Source: M3007 sp041741155 (lineage in GTDB: Bacteria; Bacteroidota; Bacteroidia; Chitinophagales; Saprospiraceae). Taken from it: a stretch of 64,000 nt of DNA. The translations under genes and the position numbers were made by a program. Of this stretch, positions 58,146 through 64,000 are shown one piece after another. The notes beneath the pieces were generated by a model. That model was given only the letters and a program-made list of their open reading frames with translations. It did not search any database and was not told the DNA's origin. Each line of letters starts with the position of its first letter. Within the stretch, counting starts at the first letter, position 1. The stretch spans positions 1 through 64,000 of the forward strand of contig JBGSKO010000144.1 of the NCBI GenBank assembly GCA_041741155.1, written 5' to 3'.

Positions 58146-59288
58146 ATGAAAATAGGTATCGTTTGTTACCCGACTTATGGCGGCTCCGGCGTGATCGCCA
58201 CCGAACTCGGCCTCGGCCTGGCACGCAAAGGGCATGAGATCCATTTTATAACCTACCGCCGACCGGTGCGCTTGGCGCATTTCCACGAAAACGTGTTTTA
58301 CCACGAAGTGGACAACGAAGACTACCCGCTCTTCGAGTACCCACCCTACGACACTGCGCTGGCATCTACTATCGTGGACGTGGTACAGTACCAAAACCTC
58401 GATCTCCTGCACGTACACTACGCCATCCCGCACGCTGCCGTGGCCTACATGGCCAAAAAAATCCTGATCACGCAAGGGCGCTATGTGCCCGTGGTGACCA
58501 CCCTGCACGGCACGGATATCACGCTGGTGGGCAACAACCGCGCGTTTGCGCCGGTGGTCGAGTTCAGTATCAACAAGAGCGACGGCGTGACCGCTGTTTC
58601 CCAAAGCCTGAAAAACGACACACTGCGCTTGTTCAACATCGAGCGCGATATCCGGGTGATTTACAATTTCATTGATTTTGATCGCTTCCGGAAAGTGGAT
58701 AAGGATCATTTCAAAAAAATAATCGCGCCCGACGCCGAGCGCATCATCGCCCACACCTCCAACTTTCGGAAAGTGAAACGGGTGGACGATGTGGTCCATA
58801 TTTTCAAACGAATCCACGAACAGGTGCCCTCCAAACTGCTCATGATCGGCGACGGGCCCGAACGACAAAATACCGAACGCCTCTGCCGGGAGCTGGGGCT
58901 TTGCGACAGTGTGCGTTTCCTCGGCAAGCAGGATGCCATCGAGGAGCTGCTCGCGATCTGCGACCTGTTCCTGATCCCTTCCGAAAGCGAGAGCTTCGGC
59001 CTGGCCGCCCTGGAGGCCATGGCCTGCGAGGTGCCCGTGATCTCGTCTAATAGCGGCGGCTTGCCGGAGCTGAATATTCATGGCGTGACCGGCTACCTCA
59101 GCGACCCGGGCAATACCGAAGAAATGGCCCGCTACGCCATAAATTTGCTGCAAAACGATGTGCTGCTCCAGCAGTTCCGCCAAAATGCCCTGGCGCAGGC
59201 TAAACGTTTTGATCTTGAAAATATACTGCCCGATTACGAGGCCTACTACGCCGAAGTGCTGGCAAAAAGTAGTGTAAAAGTGGAATAA
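58146..59288 (+). CDS. bshA: N-acetyl-alpha-D-glucosaminyl L-malate synthase BshA
   Basis: This 380-residue GT4 glycosyltransferase catalyses the first step of bacillithiol synthesis, joining GlcNAc from UDP-GlcNAc to L-malate. The BshA start is clear (MKIGIVCYPTYGGSGVIATE), as are HVHYAIPHA, TTLHGTDITLVG, the EX7E-like SESESFGLAALEAMA and the glycosyltransferase C terminus. Low-molecular-weight thiols of this kind occur in Bacteroidota. I chose the ATG at 58146 from this conserved start. The HemC-like gene follows after three bases, so they are co-transcribed; the next bacillithiol genes (bshB, bshC) are not in the window. Confidence 0.94.
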   Translation: MKIGIVCYPTYGGSGVIATELGLGLARKGHEIHFITYRRPVRLAHFHENVFYHEVDNEDYPLFEYPPYDTALASTIVDVVQYQNLDLLHVHYAIPHAAVAYMAKKILITQGRYVPVVTTLHGTDITLVGNNRAFAPVVEFSINKSDGVTAVSQSLKNDTLRLFNIERDIRVIYNFIDFDRFRKVDKDHFKKIIAPDAERIIAHTSNFRKVKRVDDVVHIFKRIHEQVPSKLLMIGDGPERQNTERLCRELGLCDSVRFLGKQDAIEELLAICDLFLIPSESESFGLAALEAMACEVPVISSNSGGLPELNIHGVTGYLSDPGNTEEMARYAINLLQNDVLLQQFRQNALAQAKRFDLENILPDYEAYYAEVLAKSSVKVE

Positions 59289-59291
59289 CAA

Positions 59292-60095
59292 ATGATGTTA
59301 AAAATAGGAACGCGTAGTACCCCCACAGCCCTTTGGCAGGCTGAATACACCCGGAACGCTCTCCAGTCCATCGGAGTTGAAAGTGCCCTTGTGCTCGTTG
59401 ACCAGCCGGGCGAAGCGCTCTTGCGCGGCGATATTGACATAACCGCGTACGCATTGGATACCTTGCCGATACATCAGCCGGACGGGATCGTCATCACGGC
59501 AGTGTCGGAACGCGCGAACCCCGCCGACGTACTCCTGATACGCCCGGAGGCGGTTGACAAACGGCAAGACTTCGGGCTGAAGCCCGGCGCAACGGTGGGC
59601 ACAACGGCAGGACGCTTCGCGCAAATGCGCGACTTCCGGCCCGATGTAGTCCTCCAAAACCTGAATGAAGAAGATGCGCCGGCTTGCCTGGAAGACTTGC
59701 GGAAAGGGGCCTACGACGCCGTACTTGTATCCGTCGCGGCCATACATCAACAGAACCTGAACGTGTCGGGTCTGGAGGTACTGGAGCTCAATCCCCGCGA
59801 ATTTGTGCCCCGCCCCGCCCAAGGCGTGCTGGCCTGGCAAACCCACCGAGATGACCTTCCCACCCGCCGCATCCTGAAGCCGCTCCACCATCCGGATGTA
59901 GCTGCTTGTACCAATGTAGAGCGCCGGGTACTCCAAATCCTCGGTGACGATGGTCAACCGTCGTTGGGTGTATTTGTAGAGCGCGATGCAGGCGGCAACT
60001 TTCATGCGTTCGCCGCCTGCGAAACAGCGGGCGCCTTTCGCCGGGTGCGGTTGTCGCAGAGCACGAATTTTGAATTGGCAGAGCGGTTGCTATAA
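59292..60095 (+). CDS. HemC-fold protein lacking cofactor cysteine and catalytic residues
   Basis: This 267-residue protein is related to hydroxymethylbilane synthase: IGTRSTPTALWQAEYTRN matches the start, and FVPRPAQGVLAWQ matches the PAVGQGA block. Yet the active site is gone. Where the family has HSMKDVP, it has YALDTLPI, so Lys and catalytic Asp are Asp56 and Thr57; where it has GGCQVPIG it has DDGQPSLG, so the dipyrromethane-binding Cys is Gly221. The SLRR and LRGNV arginines are also mostly lost, and about 30 residues after the first strand are deleted. It cannot bind or make the tetrapyrrole chain by the known mechanism. A separate hemC must exist elsewhere. A role linked to bshA is suggested by three-base spacing only. 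Confidence 0.85.
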   Translation: MMLKIGTRSTPTALWQAEYTRNALQSIGVESALVLVDQPGEALLRGDIDITAYALDTLPIHQPDGIVITAVSERANPADVLLIRPEAVDKRQDFGLKPGATVGTTAGRFAQMRDFRPDVVLQNLNEEDAPACLEDLRKGAYDAVLVSVAAIHQQNLNVSGLEVLELNPREFVPRPAQGVLAWQTHRDDLPTRRILKPLHHPDVAACTNVERRVLQILGDDGQPSLGVFVERDAGGNFHAFAACETAGAFRRVRLSQSTNFELAERLL

Positions 60096-60142
60096 TGTCG
60101 CCTCTTGGAGAATAAGAGGTCAATCCAAGCCGGTCTATCCAT

Positions 60143-61729
60143 TTACAAACCTATCCCGCTTACCATATACACAAAAGGATTTTCCGGAAAATCGGTGTGC
60201 GTAATAATCACGATTGCCCAGCGGTAACCGGAAGCGCCTGGGTTGAATTCTATTGTAAAAGGGGAGTTTCCTCCTGGAGCGATTGGCGAAACGGGAGAAG
60301 CCGTCACGGTAAAATCTGCAGCATTTTGGCCGGCGATAGTCACGAAGGGAGCGCCTGTGAGTGTGAGCGGCGTTGAGTTGCTGCTATTGCCCAGCGTAAA
60401 CGTGTTGCTAACCGTGCCACCGCCTGCATTCACGGTACCGAAATCGGTGCCGTTGGCCGGGCTGGTTGTATAAGTGCGGTTGTCAATAGGATTGCCGTTA
60501 CCGCCGATGTTTACTGCGGCCGGCGGCGGCGGCTCCGTCCAACGGGCAATTCTATTTGTATTGGCAATGCCGTCAACGTCTGTAAAAGACCCGCCAACAT
60601 AGACATCGCTACCCCCTTTGGCAACACCGTAACATGGAGCATTAAGACCAATATTGCCCAGAGAGCTCCAGGCAATTCCATCCCACCGGGCAATTCGATC
60701 CGCATTCGGATCACCACCAGCATCTGTAAAAAGACCCCCGACATAAAGATCACTATCGTCTATGACGATCGAAAATACATTATGATTTAGCCCGTTGCCC
60801 AAAGCAGCCCAGTTGTTACCATCCCATCGGGCGATTTTGTCGGCGTTTGGATTACCTCCGGCATCCGTAAAATTTCCCCCCACGTAAATATCACTGCCGT
60901 CAGGAATGATTACGTTTACATTACCATTCAGGCCAACAAGTGGGCTCCAGATGCTTCCGTCCCAGCGGGCTATGCGAGCCGTACCGGCTACACCACCGGC
61001 CATGGTAAAAAAACCGCCGACATACACATCGCTCCCATTGATAGCAATGGCAAAAGCGGGGTCGTTGAGCCCGGACCCAAGGGCATGCCAGATACTTCCG
61101 TCCCAACGAGCAACGTAGTCGGCATTGGAATTTCCACCGGCATCTGTAAAAAGACCCCCAATATATAAATCACTGCCGGATGGGACAATTGCCTGTACCC
61201 GGGCATTCAATCCGGCAGCCACGGCATGCCAGGTTGTTCCGTCCCATCGGGCAATGTGATCCGCATCGGCTTCGCCCCCCACATCGGTAAAATTGCCGCC
61301 AACGTACACATCGCTGCCGTTTATATAAAATGTATACACCTGACCGTTTATTCCGGCACCAAGAGCATGCCATGCGCTACCGTCCCAACGGGCGATATTC
61401 AGGGTGTTGGGTACACCTCCGGCATCGGTAAAAAAGCCGCCGACATAAACGTTATTCCCGCTGATGGAAATCGTGGTAATTGTGGTCGTATTTACTCCGG
61501 TACCCACAGCAGCCCAACCCGATGCCGGAGGTCTGAAGACAGGACCGAAACAAGGATCTAACTCAACCTCAAATCCGGTAAAGTCCACAGATCCGGAACG
61601 ATTATCAGGATTCACAAGCACTCCGTTGCGATTCAGCAATTCAGCAATCGCAATTTTTTCAACAGCTCCTAGGAATTGGCTGCTCAGCAACAATGCGATA
61701 AATATACTCCAGCGGGTAGCAATTTTCAT
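60143..61729 (-). CDS. Exported repeat protein with seven propeller-like repeats and choice-of-anchor D domain
   Basis: This 528-residue protein has a signal peptide (WSIFIALLLSSQFLGA), then seven repeats of about 47-48 residues built on xxIARWDGSxWHALGxGLN and SDVYVGGxFTDAGGxxNAD (units near 60536, 60676, 60820, 60957, 61096, 61237 and 61378), which look like blades of a propeller or Kelch-like protein. The C terminus (about 420-528) has a choice-of-anchor D (ASPM-SPD-2-Hydin-like) beta-sandwich. It ends at GIGL with no T9SS or other anchor domain, so the end may be lost. It is on the same strand as the type B T9SS gene that lies 76 bp upstream. Confidence 0.8.
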   Translation of the reverse strand: MKIATRWSIFIALLLSSQFLGAVEKIAIAELLNRNGVLVNPDNRSGSVDFTGFEVELDPCFGPVFRPPASGWAAVGTGVNTTTITTISISGNNVYVGGFFTDAGGVPNTLNIARWDGSAWHALGAGINGQVYTFYINGSDVYVGGNFTDVGGEADADHIARWDGTTWHAVAAGLNARVQAIVPSGSDLYIGGLFTDAGGNSNADYVARWDGSIWHALGSGLNDPAFAIAINGSDVYVGGFFTMAGGVAGTARIARWDGSIWSPLVGLNGNVNVIIPDGSDIYVGGNFTDAGGNPNADKIARWDGNNWAALGNGLNHNVFSIVIDDSDLYVGGLFTDAGGDPNADRIARWDGIAWSSLGNIGLNAPCYGVAKGGSDVYVGGSFTDVDGIANTNRIARWTEPPPPAAVNIGGNGNPIDNRTYTTSPANGTDFGTVNAGGGTVSNTFTLGNSSNSTPLTLTGAPFVTIAGQNAADFTVTASPVSPIAPGGNSPFTIEFNPGASGYRWAIVIITHTDFPENPFVYMVSGIGL

Positions 61730-61804
61730 AATATACGGTATAGAGATAACAATATTGAAACCACAAATATGGCGGATTTTCCAACGCACTATATTGGTTT
61801 TTAT

Positions 61805-64000
61805 CTACCGCACCACCGTCACATCCCCCCGAAATATCTCGGTTTTTCCGTCAATAAACCGCACCATCGCATAGTACACATACACCCCGGGAGGGGCAGG
61901 CTCTCCCCGGTACGTGCCATCCCAGCCTATGCTCAAATCGTTGGGCTGAAAATCGGCCGCTCCAAACACTTGCTCGCCCCAGCGGTCGAATACCAGAAAC
62001 GATTCCACCGCTTCCACATCCTTCCCGCCAAAGATCACCAACCGGTCGTTCAGTATGCTGCTCGGTCGGATAGCATTGGGAATAAACACCCTCCGGGAAC
62101 GGTCGAGGAATATCAGGACCGATGTACTGGCGGTGCATCCGCTGGTATCTACTACATGGATACTTACCCGGCTGCTGAGCAGCGGCAAAAACGTCTGGAT
62201 CAGGGTATCGGCATGCAGGGTATCCCAAACGGGGTTCCAGGTAACGGACTCCAGTGCCGAAAACGGCACAGTGGTTTCGGCGTTCAAACGCACCGTATCG
62301 CCCAACGCTACTTCTACGGTCGGACCCAAATCCACCGTCATGGGAACCGGCTGGGCTACGACTAAGTCGCCGGTGGTCCATTCGCAGCCGTTGACATCTT
62401 GCAAGGTCACCGTGTATGTGCCCGGAGCCAACGAAGTAAAAACGGATTGCTGCGTAAACGGCCCGCCATTGAGTGAAAACAACACCGGCAAATGGGCACT
62501 CACCACGGAGTCCAGTTCAATGCGGCCATTCCGGTCGCCGAAACAGCCAACCGGTCGCACGGTGATCCGGTTGGCTACAGGCGCCACATTGTCCACGGCA
62601 ACGGTTGCATTGTCGCTGGCGGTACAGCCGGCGGCGTTTGTCACCAAAAGCGTGTAAGCCCCGCCATTCGTAGTGCTGATTTGCGCTGTATTGCCGACGG
62701 CGGCACCCTGTAGCGTCCAGCTGTACACACCCGCGCTGGTGCCCGGGCCGCCCAAAGTAGCCGTCGTTTGGGTGCAGGTAATGGTTTGGTCCGGACCGGC
62801 ATCTGCCAGCGGCAAGGCGTGCAGGATCACCGTTACGGAGGTGCTTTGGCTGGGGCAAGGCGCCGCAGCCTGTACGGCATACCGGAAGGTATATGTGCCT
62901 GCTGCTTGTCCGTTAGTTTGAAAAATACCGGTGGCTGCCTGAAATGCGCCCGGCAAGGAAGGTTGCGCGGAGGTTTCGGTCCAATGTCCGCCGGGGTCGG
63001 CGCCATTGAGCAGGCTTGCAAGTTGTACCGATTGGGCGGTGCCCGCACAAAATTCCACCGGAGCCGCGGCCGTGCCGGCGGTCACCGGCGCATTTACGGT
63101 CACCGTAACCGACCCGTTCAGGGTCTGGGTGCAGGCCGGTAGGGTGCCGTCTGTGACGGAAAGCAGGCTGTATGTGGTTGTTGCAGCAGGGGTTACCGGC
63201 AAGGGTACCGACTGCGATCCCGGCAGCAGCAACGTCGCCGGAGCGCCCGCGCCGGCGACATAACTGACGGTTAACGGGTAGGCTCCGGCGCCGGTAAACT
63301 GGAGCGCCGTAGTGCTGCCCCGACAAATGGTGGCATCGCCGGTGAGGGTAGCCGTAGGCAGCGGTTTCCATTGTACCGGAGCGCCCTGGGCAATGTTGAG
63401 ACAAGGATCGGCCGGGTCAATCTGACCGGCCAAGCCATTGCCGGCCACCGCCGAGATGAAATACGTGACGCCGGTTTGCAGCCCTGCTCCAAAGGGAAAA
63501 AATGGCTGGTTGCTGGTGGCCAAAACGGCGCCGGCCTGATTCCGCAGGACAAACAGCAGGCTGTCGTCTGCATCCAGCGTGGCATTGTTATTCCAGATGG
63601 CGGTCGCGGGCTGGTCGGCACAAAAAACAGCCGGGCTGGTCACCATCGTCCCGGCATTCGTTGTGCAGGGGCAAAAATGACTGCCCGCAACTGGAGCTGT
63701 TGTACAACCGTTGGCGTCAGTAAGGGCCACATTGTACGCGCTGTTGTTGGGCAAAACTGCGGAAGTAAACACGTTGGCGGCTAATGAGCCGCCGACGCCC
63801 GACACCGTGAACGGCGCTGTTCCTCCGGTAATGGTAAAACCGAGCACAAAGCCCGTGTTGGTGCCGTTGCAGGTTTCTGTTACCCCGGAAATAACGGGCA
63901 CCGGGTAAAAATCAATCGCCACATCGGCGGCGGCGGAACAAACACTATTGGTCTCTGTCCAGCGGAATACATACGTTCCCGCAGCACTGACGGTGACCGC
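61805..64000 (-). CDS. Type B T9SS-secreted PKD/Ig-like repeat protein (5' end outside the window)
   Basis: The open frame runs from the stop at 61805 to the right edge of the window without a start, so at least 731 residues are visible. Repeats of an Ig/SprB-like kind (ACPSQSTSVTVILHALPLAD, CTQTTATLGGPGTSAG, VGCFGDRNGRIELDSV, PGTYTVTLQDVNGCEW) lead to a C-terminal gliding-motility-type domain (RRVFIPNAIRPSSILNDRLV, FLVFDRWGEQVFG, ending FRGDVTVVR), the same class as the giant protein at 4060-11145. It is a surface protein, probably an adhesin, exported by T9SS. Ligand unknown. The reading frame at 63922 begins with GTG, not a real start. Confidence 0.88.
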   Translation of the reverse strand, partial: AVTVSAAGTYVFRWTETNSVCSAAADVAIDFYPVPVISGVTETCNGTNTGFVLGFTITGGTAPFTVSGVGGSLAANVFTSAVLPNNSAYNVALTDANGCTTAPVAGSHFCPCTTNAGTMVTSPAVFCADQPATAIWNNNATLDADDSLLFVLRNQAGAVLATSNQPFFPFGAGLQTGVTYFISAVAGNGLAGQIDPADPCLNIAQGAPVQWKPLPTATLTGDATICRGSTTALQFTGAGAYPLTVSYVAGAGAPATLLLPGSQSVPLPVTPAATTTYSLLSVTDGTLPACTQTLNGSVTVTVNAPVTAGTAAAPVEFCAGTAQSVQLASLLNGADPGGHWTETSAQPSLPGAFQAATGIFQTNGQAAGTYTFRYAVQAAAPCPSQSTSVTVILHALPLADAGPDQTITCTQTTATLGGPGTSAGVYSWTLQGAAVGNTAQISTTNGGAYTLLVTNAAGCTASDNATVAVDNVAPVANRITVRPVGCFGDRNGRIELDSVVSAHLPVLFSLNGGPFTQQSVFTSLAPGTYTVTLQDVNGCEWTTGDLVVAQPVPMTVDLGPTVEVALGDTVRLNAETTVPFSALESVTWNPVWDTLHADTLIQTFLPLLSSRVSIHVVDTSGCTASTSVLIFLDRSRRVFIPNAIRPSSILNDRLVIFGGKDVEAVESFLVFDRWGEQVFGAADFQPNDLSIGWDGTYRGEPAPPGVYVYYAMVRFIDGKTEIFRGDVTVVR

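Noticed and set aside
58071..59291. Minus-strand open frame opposite bshA
   Set aside because: Antisense shadow with unusual His/Val/Phe composition; bshA is certain.
60096..60142. Terminator between the HemC-like gene and the propeller-like gene
   Set aside because: CCTCTT/AAGAGG can form a 6-bp hairpin, but no T-run follows on either strand.

Overview
The window reads as Bacteroidota, most likely a Saprospira/Lewinella/Haliscomenobacter-type bacterium. The direct signs are type IX secretion C-terminal domains (type B on two giant PKD/Ig-like adhesins, type A on an esterase and a PKD protein), promoters of the TTTG-N19-21-TAnnTTTG kind, a TonB receptor with an N-terminal carboxypeptidase-regulatory-like domain, BshA for bacillithiol, and a one-protein hybrid two-component regulator. 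GC is moderately high. The exact family is an inference.

Layout. 1-4.1 kb: a 51-nt poly-C run (probably artefactual), a TonB receptor and two NlpC/P60 paralogues. 4.1-11.1 kb: one 2361-residue type-B secreted protein with six almost identical 153-bp repeats. 11.2-18.1 kb: ApaG, a CapA-like phosphoesterase, a DUF4230 protein, a small exported protein, a Nudix hydrolase, an unexplained transcribed-looking non-coding unit, a stand-alone McrB-N-like protein, a GT2 glycosyltransferase, a 56-residue protein and an RND-type membrane fusion protein. 18.1-24.2 kb: a radical SAM/SPASM maturase coupled to an unknown 443-residue protein, then a hybrid sensor kinase whose receiver domain carries an in-frame palindromic repeat. 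24.2-29.8 kb: a bulb-lectin lipoprotein, tRNA-Thr and tRNA-Pro, a DUF2721 protein, and rimP-nusA followed by an SF1 helicase where infB would be expected. 29.9-34.1 kb: a TolC/permease/HlyD/ATPase export operon. 34.2-41.1 kb: GH38, a small outer-membrane-type protein, a secreted esterase and a GH13 amylase.

41.2-49.1 kb is the accessory core. A type II restriction-modification pair abuts an mfd gene that lacks its N-terminal third. Downstream of mfd, two further partial copies of the mfd 3' end (about 185-205 bp and 81 bp) alternate with small toxin-antitoxin-like or endonuclease modules: a 68-residue antitoxin-like gene with a deletion-wrecked nucleotidyltransferase, an antitoxin/PIN pair with a membrane protein, and an unknown/HNH/broken DUF4926 set. 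Each mfd 3' end is followed within 27-42 bp by a promoter-like element and the first gene of the module. Nearly all base differences among the copies are synonymous, so the fragments look like imported ends of functional mfd alleles. I read this as a hypervariable cassette array built by repeated recombination in the conserved mfd 3' end, and it is the best candidate for an undescribed arrangement here.

49.2-64 kb is mostly housekeeping and secreted proteins: an enoyl-CoA hydratase relative, an Mpo1-like protein, a methionine-type aminotransferase whose leader is a CTCAACC repeat, two tandem GNAT-like paralogues overlapping trhO, a type-A T9SS protein with a strikingly AT-rich 5' half, a DUF1684 protein, bshA, a HemC-fold protein that has lost the cofactor cysteine and catalytic aspartate, a seven-repeat propeller-like protein, and a type-B T9SS protein that runs off the window end.
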